Assembly (NCBI RefSeq): GCF_031456275.1
Contig: NZ_JAVDUI010000001.1
Span: 1,322,965 to 1,386,964, forward strand
Reading direction: 5' to 3'
DNA from: Falsarthrobacter nasiphocae
Lineage (GTDB): Bacteria; Actinomycetota; Actinomycetes; Actinomycetales; Micrococcaceae
DNA: 64,000 bases
Positions 31,294 through 40,823 of the stretch are shown here, piece after piece. Below the pieces are notes generated by a model. That model was not told where the DNA came from. It ran no database searches and saw nothing but the letters and a program-made list of their open reading frames with translations. A program made the translations under genes and the position numbers. Every line of letters begins with the position of its first letter. Position 1 is the stretch's first letter.

Positions 31294-33282
31294 GTGTCCT
31301 CTCGCGTGCCCCGGTGGGCGCTTGCCGCAAGCCTGACGCTTGCGGCGGCGCTCGCCGGGGTGGTGGCCGCGCTCGTCATGACGGGCGCGGCCGCGCCGCG
31401 GGACCTCGGCGATCCCGGCCCCGCCGTCCGCTGGGGGCTGCCCCTGGCGCGCTCGATCTATGACGTGGCCTCCGCCGCCGCGATCGGCGGCCTTCTCTTT
31501 GCGTCCTGCATCGTCCGCCCGGACTCGCCGGTGCAGCGCGCCGCCACTGGGCTCGCGGGCGCCGCGGCGCTCGTCTGGACGGCCATGGCCGCCGCCGTCG
31601 GAATCCTGACCTACGCGGACGCCTCCGGGCTCCCGCTCTCCGGGGACGCGGCCTACACCCAGGCGCTCGGGGAGTTCTTCACGCAGTTCGACCTGGGGCG
31701 CGCATGGCTCGCCGCGTTCCTCGTGGCGTGTGTGGTGACCACACTGACCTTCGCCGTGCGCTCCCTGACCGCGTTGGGGCTGACGCTCATTCTGGCGGTC
31801 CTCGGGATTGTGCCCATGGCGCTCACCGGGCACTCCGCGAGCGGTGACGACCACATGGCCGCCGTCAACTCGATGGGGCTGCACCTGCTCGGGGCGAGCC
31901 TCTGGGTGGGCGGCGTGCTCGTCCTCGCGGTCGTCGGCGTTCGGGCCCTGGCCCGCAAGGACATCGTCGCGGAGGACCTCGCTGTGGCGGCAGCGCGCTT
32001 CTCGCCGGTGGCGGCGGTCTCGCTCGTGCTCGTCGTCGCGTCGGGCGTGGTCAACGCGCTCGTCCGCATCACCGAGCCGGCTCAGCTGCTGACCCCCTGG
32101 GGCACGATCATTCTCCTCAAGACGGTCCTCGCCCTCGCGGCCGGCTACCTCGGCTGGCTGCATCGCAGCGTGACCATTCCCCGCCTGCCGGAGGCCCCGC
32201 GCCTCTTCGGCCGCCTCATCCTCGTCGAGGCCCTGGTGCTGGGGCTCGTGTCGGGGCTCGCGGCGGGCCTCGGGCGCACGTCGCCGCCCCGCCCGGAGGA
32301 GCTGCCGCCTGCGGCGACCCCCGCGCGCATTCTCACGGGGTACGACCTCCCGCCCGAGCTGACGGCGGAGCGCTTCGTCGATGTGTGGCGGCCGGACTGG
32401 CTGTGGATCGCGGTGGCCGTGGCGCTCCTCGTCGCGTACGCGCGCGGCGTCGTGCGGCTGCACCGGCGCGGGGACTCGTGGCCCATTGCCCGGTTCGCCG
32501 CGTTCGTCGTGGGGCTCGCGGCGCTGACGTACTTCACGTCCGGGGCGCCGGCCGTCTACGGCCAGGTGCTGTTCTCGCAGCACATGCTGGAGCACATGGC
32601 GCTGACGATGTTCGTGCCGATGTTCCTCGTCATGGGCGCACCCGTGACCCTCGCCCTGCGCGCCCTTGCGCCCAGGCAGGACGGCACGCGGGGGCCGCGC
32701 GAGTGGATCCTCATCCTCGTCCACTCGTGGTGGTCCCGGTTGGTGACGCACCCGCTCGTCGCGGCCGCGAATTTCGTCGGCTCGATCATCCTCTTCTACT
32801 ACACGGACCTCTTCGGCCTGACGATGACCTACCACGTGGGTCACGAGCTCATGGTTCTGCACTTCACGCTCACGGGCTACATCTTCGTGCTGACGATGAT
32901 CGGCCAGGATCCGCTGCCCAAGCGGTACCCGTATCCGCTGCGTCTCGTGCTGCTCTTCGCCACGATGGCCTTCCACGCGTTCTTCGGCGTGACGCTCATG
33001 GGCTCGGACGTGCTTCTGCAGCCGTTCTGGTTCGGCAACATGGGGCGGCCGTGGGGCCTTGACGCCATCGGGGATCAGCAGCTCGGCGGCGGCATCACGT
33101 GGGGCGTGGGCGAGCTGCCCACCCTGGTCGTGGCCCTTGGCGTGATGCTCCAGTGGTCTCGCGCGGACACGCGGGAGTCTGCCCGCAAGGACCGCGCGGC
33201 GGACCGGGATGACGACGCCGAGCTGCGCGCCTACAACGAGATGCTTGCCCAGCGGGCCCGCATGGGTGGGCCCCGCCCGTAG
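31294..33282 (+). CDS. CopD-CtaG fusion: copper import / oxidase assembly membrane protein
   Basis: A 662-residue multi-span protein made of two parts. Residues about 45-330 resemble CopD (LLFASCIVRPDSP, GHSASGDDHMAAVNSMGLHLLGASLWVGGVLVLA with conserved histidines). Residues about 365-625 match the caa3 oxidase assembly family CtaG (QVLFSQHMLEHMALTMFVPMFLVMGAPVTLALRAL, and YYTDLFGLTMTYHVGHELMVLHFTLTGYIFVL). This fusion occurs in Actinobacteria. It likely moves copper across the membrane toward cytochrome oxidase. GTG 31294 follows the PCuAC stop by 4 bases; no strong ribosome-binding site, so coupling is likely. Confidence 0.9.
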   Translation: MSSRVPRWALAASLTLAAALAGVVAALVMTGAAAPRDLGDPGPAVRWGLPLARSIYDVASAAAIGGLLFASCIVRPDSPVQRAATGLAGAAALVWTAMAAAVGILTYADASGLPLSGDAAYTQALGEFFTQFDLGRAWLAAFLVACVVTTLTFAVRSLTALGLTLILAVLGIVPMALTGHSASGDDHMAAVNSMGLHLLGASLWVGGVLVLAVVGVRALARKDIVAEDLAVAAARFSPVAAVSLVLVVASGVVNALVRITEPAQLLTPWGTIILLKTVLALAAGYLGWLHRSVTIPRLPEAPRLFGRLILVEALVLGLVSGLAAGLGRTSPPRPEELPPAATPARILTGYDLPPELTAERFVDVWRPDWLWIAVAVALLVAYARGVVRLHRRGDSWPIARFAAFVVGLAALTYFTSGAPAVYGQVLFSQHMLEHMALTMFVPMFLVMGAPVTLALRALAPRQDGTRGPREWILILVHSWWSRLVTHPLVAAANFVGSIILFYYTDLFGLTMTYHVGHELMVLHFTLTGYIFVLTMIGQDPLPKRYPYPLRLVLLFATMAFHAFFGVTLMGSDVLLQPFWFGNMGRPWGLDAIGDQQLGGGITWGVGELPTLVVALGVMLQWSRADTRESARKDRAADRDDDAELRAYNEMLAQRARMGGPRP

Positions 33283-33745
33283 GCCTGGTCGCGCGGCGGC
33301 CCGGTGGGGGCCTCTCGGCTCGTCGGGGCTGCGGGCCGGCTGGCCGCCGGGCGTGAGACGTGGTCCCGCCCCCTCGCGCGGGGGAATCGGCAGGCCGCGG
33401 GGGCTGGCTGCCGTGCCCGGCGTGCAGTTGGGCGGCGAGAGGGCGGAACAGGTCGATCCTACGCAGATTGTTAGGCTCCGTTTGTATGCTTGGCCGTCCC
33501 AGTGCTAGGGCCATCTTTTGTCTTAGGGCGTACGCTGTCTCGCCCTCCCTGAAACAGGGACTGGACGGCTCGCCCGAGTCTCGTATGTCTTACGGCCCTT
33601 CCCCGCTTTGTGCCGTCTCAAAATATGGACGATGTTGGCCGGGGCCCACTCAGGGTTCGTTCGGTGCCGTCGGATACCGTGGGGGTGGTGTTACCGGACA
33701 GAACATATACATATCGCATGATGAACATTGCTCTGGAGGCTTGAG
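33283..33745. other. 463-base intergenic region before the NYN gene
   Basis: No convincing gene. After the copper cluster there is a GC-rich stretch with a GGCGGCC/GGCCGCC pairing (about 33295 with 33342) and CCCCC/GGGGG at 33369-33373 and 33380-33384, probable terminators. From about 33460 the DNA is less GC-rich; candidate -10 boxes TATGCT (33485-33490) and TATACA (33706-33711) are seen, but no well-spaced -35 partner, so I do not call a promoter. Confidence 0.5.
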
Positions 33746-35173
33746 ATGAACCGTTACGTCGTCCTTGTAGATGCTGGATACCTTCTCGCTTCAATGGCCC
33801 GGGTCTTGACGGGCTCGTCCAACCGCAACATGATCCAGGTGTCGTGGGAGAAGCTCGTGGCCCAGATGAAACTTGAGATCGCTGAGCGCCAGGAGAGCCA
33901 GTCCCCGGGCTCGCAGCTGTTGCGAGTGCAGTGGTATGACTCGCCGCCCGAGGATTCGGAGGGCAAGCGCTCCGCGGAGGAGGCGTTCTATGCGATCGAC
34001 GCGATCTCCCGCACCAAGACGCGGATCGGCCGCACGAGCTTCGGCAACCAGAAGGGTGTGGACGTCAAGCTCGCCCTGGACATCGTCAACCTGGCCATGC
34101 GCGGGCTCGTCACGGACATGTATCTCGTCTCGGGGGATGACGACCTGACCGAGGCCGTCGAGATCGCCCAGGACTATGGCGTCCGCGTTCACCTCTACAA
34201 CGTCGCGGCCATCGAGGGCTCGCCCGCGAAGGCCCGGTTCGGCCTCTATTCCACGGCCACGAACCTCGCCCGCCGCGCGGACGAGCGCCACACGATCTCC
34301 CCCGAGGTCATCCAGCGCGCCGCGAGCATCGCGCCGCGCATCCTGCGGGAAGAGGACGGCGAGGACAGGATCGGCGCCGTGGCTCGCATGGCGGCCGCAG
34401 CGGCCGGGTCCGGGTCTGCTGAGGCGGTGGCCGCAGCGGTCTCCGAGGCGGCTGCGGGCGCAGGGGCAGGGGCCGATGCCGACCTTGCGGCCCTTGAGCC
34501 CGCCGGTTCGCCGGAGGCGGTGGCCACCGGCGGCCTCGCTGTTGAGGCCGGGGGCACGCAGGCTCCGCCCCGGCCCACGGACACGCCCAGCGCGGTCACC
34601 GCGGGGCGGGCCCCTGCCGTGCCGGCGGTGCCCAGCGCTGCGGGCCGCCCCGGTGAGGCGGCGGCCGCCGGGGGCAGTGCGCCCGCGGGCTCCGCCGCCC
34701 CGGGGAGGGCCGTCCGGGCCGAGTCCAGCGCGAGCGGCGGCGAAGGCGCCGCGCCAGCACCGTCGTCGTCCACTCCCGTGGCGCGCCCCGGGGCCCAGCA
34801 GCAGGAGGCCGCCCCGCGCGTGCCCATGCCCATCACCCCGAAGCTGGTGCCGATCAAGAAGCAGGAGATCGTCTACCGCTCGCCCTCGCCAGGGGCCCGC
34901 CTCGAGGACATCGAGAAGCAAGAGGCGGCCACGATGTACGAGGCCATCGAGCAGGTGGTGCGCCAGACCGTGGCGTCCCTCGTGGCCGTGGGGCGCGTGG
35001 AGTCCGTGCTGCGGAAGTGGACGCGGCCCAGCATCCCCTCTGACATCGACAGGGCGCTGCTCATCGACGTCTGCCTCGCGCTCGGGGACCCGGACATGGA
35101 CATCCCCTCGTGGCACAGGCAGGAGATGCGCAACGTCTTCTGGGACGAGATCGAGGCGCTCGAACTCGACTAG
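33746..35173 (+). CDS. NYN (PIN-like) domain protein with Ala-rich linker
   Basis: The 475-residue product starts with an NYN/LabA-type PIN-fold nuclease domain (about 1-170): acidic cluster residues in YVVLVDAGYL (Asp9), GVDVKLALDIVNLA and LVSGDDDLTEAV sit as expected for a metal-dependent RNase. Residues about 205-360 are a low-complexity Ala/Gly/Pro linker, likely disordered. A conserved-looking C-terminal part (EIVYRSPSPGARLEDIEKQEA, then VVRQTVASLVAVGRVESVLRKWTRPSIPSDIDRALLIDV) may be an OST-HTH-like or protein-contact module. ATG 33746 has GGAGG upstream. RNA processing is inferred; target unknown. Confidence 0.88.
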   Translation: MNRYVVLVDAGYLLASMARVLTGSSNRNMIQVSWEKLVAQMKLEIAERQESQSPGSQLLRVQWYDSPPEDSEGKRSAEEAFYAIDAISRTKTRIGRTSFGNQKGVDVKLALDIVNLAMRGLVTDMYLVSGDDDLTEAVEIAQDYGVRVHLYNVAAIEGSPAKARFGLYSTATNLARRADERHTISPEVIQRAASIAPRILREEDGEDRIGAVARMAAAAAGSGSAEAVAAAVSEAAAGAGAGADADLAALEPAGSPEAVATGGLAVEAGGTQAPPRPTDTPSAVTAGRAPAVPAVPSAAGRPGEAAAAGGSAPAGSAAPGRAVRAESSASGGEGAAPAPSSSTPVARPGAQQQEAAPRVPMPITPKLVPIKKQEIVYRSPSPGARLEDIEKQEAATMYEAIEQVVRQTVASLVAVGRVESVLRKWTRPSIPSDIDRALLIDVCLALGDPDMDIPSWHRQEMRNVFWDEIEALELD

Positions 35174-35279
35174 GCAAGCGGCCGCGGCGTTTCGCCGTCC
35201 GCCCTGCGGGAAGCCGACCGGCCCGCCCGGCGCCGTGGCCTAGGGTGGAAGAACCATGCATGTCGAGCGAGGAGGCACC

Positions 35280-37214
35280 GTGAGCGCCGAGAAGTCCATC
35301 CGAATCCAGGGGCGCGTCCGCGCCTCCGAGCTCGAAGGCCGCGGCTGGCTCAACACGGGCGGCGCAGAGCTCAGCCTGGAGAAGCTGCGCGGGAAGATCG
35401 TGCTGCTGGACTTCTGGACGTTCTGCTGCATCAACTGCCTCCACGTCCTGGACGAGCTCCGGCCCATCGAGGAGAAGTACTCGGACGTGCTCGTGACGGT
35501 GGGCGTCCACTCGCCCAAGTTCGAGCACGAGGCAGACCCGGACGCGCTCGCCGCGGCCGTCGAGCGCTACGAGATCCACCACCCGGTCCTCGACGACCCC
35601 GAGCTCATCACCTGGCAGTCCTACGGGGCGCGGGCCTGGCCCACGCTCGTCGTCGTCGACCCTGAGGGGTACATCGCCGCGAGCCTCTCCGGCGAGGGGC
35701 ACGGAGGCGGGCTCGGCCGGCTCATCGAGGAGCTCATCGAGGAGCACGAGGCCAAGGGAACCCTCCACCGCGGGGACGGGCCATACGTGCCGGCCCCCGC
35801 CCAGTCCGGGGACCTCCGATTCCCGGGCAAGATCGCCGCGCTCCCGGACGGCTCTTACCTCGTCGGGGACTCGGGGCACCACCGCATCACGCACCTCGAG
35901 GCGGACGCGCAGACCCTCCGCCAGGCCTACGGGTCCGGCGTCAAGGGGTTCGCGGACGGGGACGCGGGGTCGGTCCAGTTCAACGAGCCGCAGGGTGTCC
36001 TGCCCCTCCCCGCGGACGTCGCGGCGGCGGCCGGGTACGACGTCCTCGTGGCAGACACCGTCAATCACCGCCTCCGCGGCCTCAACACGGCCACGGGGCA
36101 GGTCACCACGGTGGCCGGCAACGGCGTGCAGCGCCTCATCCAGGACCCGGGAGCGGCCGCGCGCGAGGCCGCCGATCTCGCCGACCACCCGGCCGTCGAG
36201 GTGGCCCTGTCCTCCCCGTGGGACCTCGTGTGGTCCCGCAAGCTGGGCCAGGCCGTCGTGGCCATGGCCGGCACCCACCAGATCTTCGCGTTCGAGCCCG
36301 TGACCGGGCGCGTGAGCCTCCTCGCCGGCACGGGGAACGAGGGCCTGCTGGACGGCCCGGCGGACGAGGCATGGTTCGCTCAGACGTCCGGCCTCGCCGA
36401 GGACGCGGACGGCGACATCTGGCTTGCCGACTCTGAGACCAGCGCCCTGCGCGTCCTGAGAATTGACGACGACGGGGCGGTCGCCGTCGAGACCGCACTC
36501 GGTGTCGGCCTGTACGACTTCGGCTACCGGGACGGCGCTTCCGCCGAGGCCCGCGCCCAGCATCCCCTCGGCGTGACCGCGCTGCCGGACGGCTCCGTGG
36601 CCTTCGCCGACACCTACAACGGGGCCGTCCGCCGGTACGAGCCCGCCACGGGCACCGTGTCCACCCTGGCGCGCGGGCTCGCCGAGCCGTCAGACGTGCT
36701 CCTGGAGGCCGGCGCCGCAGGCGGGGGAGAGGAGCCGCGGCTGCTCGTCGTCGAGACGAACAAGCACGCCGTCATCCGCGTCCCCCTGCCCAAGGAGGCG
36801 CTCACCGTGGATGAGGGCGCGGCGGCCACGCAGCGCCCGCGCACGCCGTTCGCCGCCGGTGCCCTGCCGCTCACGGTCCGCTTCGCCGCGCCCACGGGCC
36901 AGAAGCTGGACGACCGCTGGGGGGACCCGACCCAGCTGAAGGTCAGCTCCTCGCCGGAGGAGCTCCTCCTGGGAGGGGCCGGCACGAGCACGGGCCTGAC
37001 CCGGGAGCTGAGCATCAATCCCGAGGTCTCCGAGGGCGTCCTCCACATCACCGCCCGGGCCGCGGCCTGCGATGGTGAGCCAGGGGGCGAGATTCCCGAC
37101 CATGCGGCATGCCACCTGTACCAGCAGGACTGGGGCATCCCGGTGACGGTCGTGGAGCCCGGCGCCGCGGAGGTGGACGGCGAGCTCGTTCTCGACCTGC
37201 GCGGCGTCAACTAG
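35280..37214 (+). CDS. thioredoxin-NHL repeat fusion (NHLRC2-like)
   Basis: A 644-residue cytosolic protein: a thioredoxin/TlpA-like domain (about 1-145) with active-site FWTFCCINCLH (C50-x-x-C53 preceded by C49), a cis-Pro region AWPTLVVVD, then NHL beta-propeller repeats (ALPDGSYLVGDSGHHRI; VLVADTVNHRLRGL; DIWLADSETSALRVL; GSVAFADTYNGAVRRY) from about 170 to 470 and a C-terminal all-beta domain of about 140 residues. The WTFCCINC signature is the hallmark of NHLRC2-like proteins, also known in animals. Start GTG 35280 is favoured by AGGAGG four bases away; an in-frame ATG at 35256 next to a TAGGGT -10 is possible. Confidence 0.9.
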   Translation: MSAEKSIRIQGRVRASELEGRGWLNTGGAELSLEKLRGKIVLLDFWTFCCINCLHVLDELRPIEEKYSDVLVTVGVHSPKFEHEADPDALAAAVERYEIHHPVLDDPELITWQSYGARAWPTLVVVDPEGYIAASLSGEGHGGGLGRLIEELIEEHEAKGTLHRGDGPYVPAPAQSGDLRFPGKIAALPDGSYLVGDSGHHRITHLEADAQTLRQAYGSGVKGFADGDAGSVQFNEPQGVLPLPADVAAAAGYDVLVADTVNHRLRGLNTATGQVTTVAGNGVQRLIQDPGAAAREAADLADHPAVEVALSSPWDLVWSRKLGQAVVAMAGTHQIFAFEPVTGRVSLLAGTGNEGLLDGPADEAWFAQTSGLAEDADGDIWLADSETSALRVLRIDDDGAVAVETALGVGLYDFGYRDGASAEARAQHPLGVTALPDGSVAFADTYNGAVRRYEPATGTVSTLARGLAEPSDVLLEAGAAGGGEEPRLLVVETNKHAVIRVPLPKEALTVDEGAAATQRPRTPFAAGALPLTVRFAAPTGQKLDDRWGDPTQLKVSSSPEELLLGGAGTSTGLTRELSINPEVSEGVLHITARAAACDGEPGGEIPDHAACHLYQQDWGIPVTVVEPGAAEVDGELVLDLRGVN

Positions 37215-37420
37215 ACGCGACGCCTCAGGGGCCCGGCCGCCACGGCGGCGCGGGGCCTGCCCGGCGGTACCGTGAGGTCCGGCCCGTGGAGCCCGGGGGC
37301 CCGCCTGGAGAGACCCACAGGCCCCGGGGAGGCGCGTCCGGTAAACTCGCCACGTAAGGGCCCCTGTCTGGGGCTGCCCCATGCACAGGCTGCGAATCAG
37401 CCGAATGAGGGAGGAATCCC

Positions 37421-38707
37421 ATGCCAGCCATCATGATCGTCGGCGCCCAGTGGGGCGACGAAGGCAAGGGAAAGGCCACGGATCTGCTCGGCGGACGCGT
37501 TGACGTCGTCGTCAAGCCGAACGGCGGAAACAACGCGGGCCACACGGTGGTCGTCGGCGGCGAGAAGTACGAGCTCAAGCTCCTTCCCGCCGGCATCCTG
37601 TCCCCTAATGCCACTCCGGTCATCGGCAACGGCTGCGTGGTCAACCTCGAGGCGCTCTTCGAGGAGATCGACGGGCTCGAGGCCCGGGGCGGCGACGCCT
37701 CCCGCCTCAAGGTCAGCGCCAACGCCCACCTCGTGGCGCCGTACCACCAGGTGCTGGACAAGGTCTCTGAGCGCTTCCTCGGCAAGCGCGCCATCGGCAC
37801 GACGGGCCGCGGAATCGGCCCCGCCTACCAGGACAAGGTCGCTCGCCTGGGCCTGCGCGTCCAGGATGTCTTCGACGAGTCCATCCTCCGCCAGAAGGTC
37901 GAGGGGTCGCTTCGGGAGAAGAACCAGCTTCTCGTCAAGGTGTACAACCGCCGCAGCGTGGAGATCGAGGAGATTGTGCAGTACTTCCTCGGCTTCGCGG
38001 AGCGGCTGCGCCCGCTCGTCGTGGACTCGACGTACTTCATCAACACGGCCCTCGACGAGGGCAAGGTGGTCCTCATGGAGGGCGGCCAGGCGACGTTCCT
38101 CGACGTGGACCACGGCACGTACCCGTTCGTGACGTCCTCGAACCCCACGGCGGGCGGCGCGTGCGTCGGCTCGGGCGTGGGCCCTACGCGGATTACGCGG
38201 ACGATCGGCATCATCAAGGCGTACACGACCCGTGTCGGCGCCGGCCCGTTCCCCACGGAGCTCTTCGACGAGATGGGCATCCACCTGCAGAAGACCGGCG
38301 GCGAGTACGGCGTCAACACGGGGCGCCCGCGCCGCTGCGGCTGGTATGACGCGGTCATGGCCCGCCACGCATCGCGCGTCAACGGCTTCACGGACTACTT
38401 CCTGACGAAGCTGGACGTCCTCACGGGGATCGAGCAGATCCCGGTGTGCGTCGCGTACGACGTGGACGGTGAGCGCCACGACGAGATGCCCATGACGCAG
38501 ACCGAGTTCCACCACGCCAAGCCGATCTTCGAGTACTTCCCGGGCTGGACGGAGGACATCAGCGGCGCCAAGACCCTCGAGGACCTCCCCGAGAACGCGC
38601 GCAACTACGTCCTGGCCTTGGAGGAGCGCAGCGGCGCCCGCTTCTCGGCCATCGGCGTGGGCCCGGACCGCGATCAGACGATCGTCGTCCGCGACCTCAT
38701 CGGCTAG
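37421..38707 (+). CDS. purA: adenylosuccinate synthetase
   Basis: The 428-residue enzyme joins IMP and aspartate using GTP, the first committed step to AMP. Motifs: [16 protein letters not shown] (P-loop and catalytic Asp), [11 protein letters not shown] (catalytic His), [40 protein letters not shown] and TRKxD-equivalent (FLTKLDVL). Full length. AGGAGG lies before ATG 37421. The 206-base gap upstream holds a TAAACT -10 candidate at 37342-37347. A strong terminator follows, so it is likely monocistronic. Confidence 0.97.
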   Translation: MPAIMIVGAQWGDEGKGKATDLLGGRVDVVVKPNGGNNAGHTVVVGGEKYELKLLPAGILSPNATPVIGNGCVVNLEALFEEIDGLEARGGDASRLKVSANAHLVAPYHQVLDKVSERFLGKRAIGTTGRGIGPAYQDKVARLGLRVQDVFDESILRQKVEGSLREKNQLLVKVYNRRSVEIEEIVQYFLGFAERLRPLVVDSTYFINTALDEGKVVLMEGGQATFLDVDHGTYPFVTSSNPTAGGACVGSGVGPTRITRTIGIIKAYTTRVGAGPFPTELFDEMGIHLQKTGGEYGVNTGRPRRCGWYDAVMARHASRVNGFTDYFLTKLDVLTGIEQIPVCVAYDVDGERHDEMPMTQTEFHHAKPIFEYFPGWTEDISGAKTLEDLPENARNYVLALEERSGARFSAIGVGPDRDQTIVVRDLIG

Positions 38708-38755
38708 TTCCGCGCACCCCCGCAGTCACGCAGACGTGGCGTGGGAGCGGCGCAA

Positions 38756-38788
38756 GCGGCCCGGTTCCCGTGAGGGGTTCCGGGCCGC
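38756..38788 (+). terminator. terminator after purA
   Basis: GCGGCCCGG (38756-38764) pairs perfectly with CCGGGCCGC (38780-38788), 49 bases after the purA stop. Confidence 0.75.
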
Positions 38789-38885
38789 GTCCGTCTCTGC
38801 GCCAACGGCCTTGTCAATCCATGCCGCCTTTGACGAATCCACGTCACGTTTCCCGGGTTTGGCCCGCGAAAACTCGCCTCGATCC

Positions 38886-38918
38886 TGACGCAGTTTGATC
38901 AATCGTGACGCAGTTCAA
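38886..38918. repeat. short direct repeat TGACGCAGTT
   Basis: TGACGCAGTT occurs twice, at 38886-38895 and 38907-38916, 21 bases apart (two helical turns), overlapping the 3' end of the GNAT gene. It looks like a binding site pair but its meaning is unknown. Confidence 0.4.
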
Positions 38919-40036
38919 CCACGCTCCTCGTCCAGCGTGCGCCGCCAGGCCACATCGGCAGCGGCGGCCGCGAAGCCCATGGCGCTGTTGATCCGGAGCA
39001 TGTGCACGTTGTGGTCCGAGTTCTCCGTGACGATGACCCGCCCCTCAGGCCAGGCCGCCCGGGCCGCCGCGAGGTTGGCCCGCTTGACGATGGCCCCGAG
39101 CCCACGCCCGCGGTGCTCCCGCGCCACGACGGTGCCGCGCTGCTGCACGAGGTGCGGCTGCTCCTTCTTCCAGGCGTAGGAGGTCTGTGCGGCGACGGCC
39201 CCGGTGGCCTCGTGGATGATGAGCGTGTCCACCGTGGTGCGCCCCTGCGACCGCAGCCGCTCCTCGGTGCGGCGCAGGCGCTCGGGCGTCCAGATCTCGG
39301 ACTCGGTGGTGGCCTCGCCGACCGGGATGTCGTCCGCGAAGATGGACAGCAGGGTGCACAGCGCCTCGGCGTGCTCCTCGGGCGCGGCGTCCTCGTACGT
39401 CACCGTGCGGTACCCCTCAGGGGCGGACGACGGCGTGGCCGCGAGGAACTCGTCCGCCGCTGGCGAGAAGAGCTCCAGCGTCGAGACGCGCTCCATGAGG
39501 GCGGGCCTGAACCCCCACGAGCGGGCGAAGGCCACGGAGGGGTCCTCCGCGGGGAGCCGCCACGTGGTCTCGGGGACGGAGATCGAGGCGGCGGGCTGGG
39601 TCTCCCCGTCGGCCTCGTCTCCTGCGTTGACCGTGTCGCCGCCCGGGACGAGGGTGTCCTGTCGGTGGGAGGTGTAGGAGTCGATCGTCGTCCGCCCCAT
39701 GCGCTGGCACTCGGCGAGGGCCTCGGTCGCGAGTGCGGTGCCGATCCCCTCGCGGCGCCGCTCGGGGGCCACGACGAGGTCGACGACGCCCAGCTGGCGG
39801 TTCTCCAGAAGCGGTGCCCAGACCTCCGCGGAGCCGAGGACCTGCCCGTCCTCGCTCGCCACGAGCACGCGGATCTCCATGTCGGGGGAGGCGGCGCTCG
39901 CGAGGAGGGCCCGGGGGGTCAGGAGCGAGGCGGCGTCCCCAACGTGCGTGCGGGCCTCGGCGTTGTGCAGGGCGCACACCTGCTCAAGGAGTGCGGTGCT
40001 GTCCTCGGAGAGCGGCGTCCATGAATACGTGATCAT
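38915..40036 (-). CDS. GNAT family N-acetyltransferase (two GNAT domains)
   Basis: The 373-residue protein has two GNAT-like halves. The N-half shows VVDLVVAPERRREGIGTALATEAL (acetyl-CoA-binding loop) and the C-half shows QQRGTVVAREHRGRGLGAIVKRANLAAARAAWP followed by ITENSDHNVHMLRINSAMGF. The tandem layout resembles actinobacterial mycothiol-synthase-like and Eis-like acetyltransferases, but the substrate is not readable. ATG 40036 has no strong ribosome-binding site. It is divergent from the ferritin gene, separated by 223 bases. Confidence 0.85.
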   Translation of the reverse strand: MITYSWTPLSEDSTALLEQVCALHNAEARTHVGDAASLLTPRALLASAASPDMEIRVLVASEDGQVLGSAEVWAPLLENRQLGVVDLVVAPERRREGIGTALATEALAECQRMGRTTIDSYTSHRQDTLVPGGDTVNAGDEADGETQPAASISVPETTWRLPAEDPSVAFARSWGFRPALMERVSTLELFSPAADEFLAATPSSAPEGYRTVTYEDAAPEEHAEALCTLLSIFADDIPVGEATTESEIWTPERLRRTEERLRSQGRTTVDTLIIHEATGAVAAQTSYAWKKEQPHLVQQRGTVVAREHRGRGLGAIVKRANLAAARAAWPEGRVIVTENSDHNVHMLRINSAMGFAAAAADVAWRRTLDEERG

Positions 40037-40182
40037 GGGAACAGTATGCCGCCCAGTGGTTGGTACTTGTCAATCAAACTCGGGGATTGGATTTCCTGCA
40101 GCCCGCCACCCGCCGCAGAGCGGCCGCGCGCCAGGGGCTGAAACCGCCGCCAGGCGCGTCGTCGTCCGCCGCTGAAAAGCGC

Positions 40183-40201
40183 TAAGGCGAGCCTGGCCTC
40201 A
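40183..40201. promoter_or_regulatory. weak IdeR-like box before ferritin
   Basis: The 19-mer TAAGGCGAGCCTGGCCTCA matches the iron box consensus TTAGGTTAGCCTAACCTAA at 13 of 19 positions. IdeR activates ferritin genes in some Actinobacteria, so the position is sensible, but the match is modest. Confidence 0.35.
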
Positions 40202-40259
40202 AGAAGCTGTGCCTCAACTCTCTAGCATTTACCCAGTTGCTCTGACTAATGTCAGAGAC

Positions 40260-40772
40260 ATGAAGCTCACCGGAGATTTTGCCAAGGCCATCAACGATCA
40301 GGTCACGCTCGAGGTCGAGGCCTCGATCGTGTACCGCCAGCTCGCCATTGAGATGGATGTCATCGACCTCCCCGGCATTGCCGGCTGGTTCCGCGCACAG
40401 GCGGAAGAGGAGATCGTCCACGCCAACAAGTTCATCGATCACATGTCGGACCGCGAGGCCCACGCGCGCATCGGGGACATCAAGGCTCCCGCCGTCAAGG
40501 CCCCCACGGCCCTCGACGCGTTCAAGGCAGCCCTGAAGCACGAGCAGAAGGTCTCGGAGTCCATCCGCGACCTCTACCGCCAGGCTCAGAAGGACGGGGA
40601 CATCGACTCGATCCCGCTCCTCAACTGGTTCGTCGACGAGCAGCTTGAGGAGGAGGCCACGGTCTCCGAGATCATCGCGCAGCTCGAGCTCGTCGGCAAC
40701 GACGGCCCCGGCCTGCTCCGCCTCGACCGCGAAATGGCCGAGCGCCAGGCCGCCGAGGACGCAGCCAAGTAG
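40260..40772 (+). CDS. ferritin
   Basis: This 170-residue protein is a classical non-haem ferritin: helix A VTLEVEASIVYRQLAIEMD (iron-ligand Glu), helix B GWFRAQAEEEIVHANKFIDHM (Glu, Glu, His), and helices C-D with FVDEQLEEEATVSEIIAQLEL (Glu, Glu) giving the ferroxidase site. It stores iron as ferric mineral within a 24-mer. ATG 40260 (MKLTGDFAKAIND) is preferred to 40209 because it matches ferritin lengths. It complements the iron-uptake operon at 19.9-24.8 kb. A rho-independent terminator follows. Confidence 0.93.
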   Translation: MKLTGDFAKAINDQVTLEVEASIVYRQLAIEMDVIDLPGIAGWFRAQAEEEIVHANKFIDHMSDREAHARIGDIKAPAVKAPTALDAFKAALKHEQKVSESIRDLYRQAQKDGDIDSIPLLNWFVDEQLEEEATVSEIIAQLELVGNDGPGLLRLDREMAERQAAEDAAK

Positions 40773-40823
40773 CCTCGCCGCTGAATCACCCCGCGCAACA
40801 GCGCACCGCACCCCGTGTGATTC

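Noticed and set aside
31210-32976. 588-codon minus-strand open frame opposite copD-ctaG
   Set aside because: Antisense of a clear membrane protein; amino-acid composition is typical of antisense GC-rich reading.
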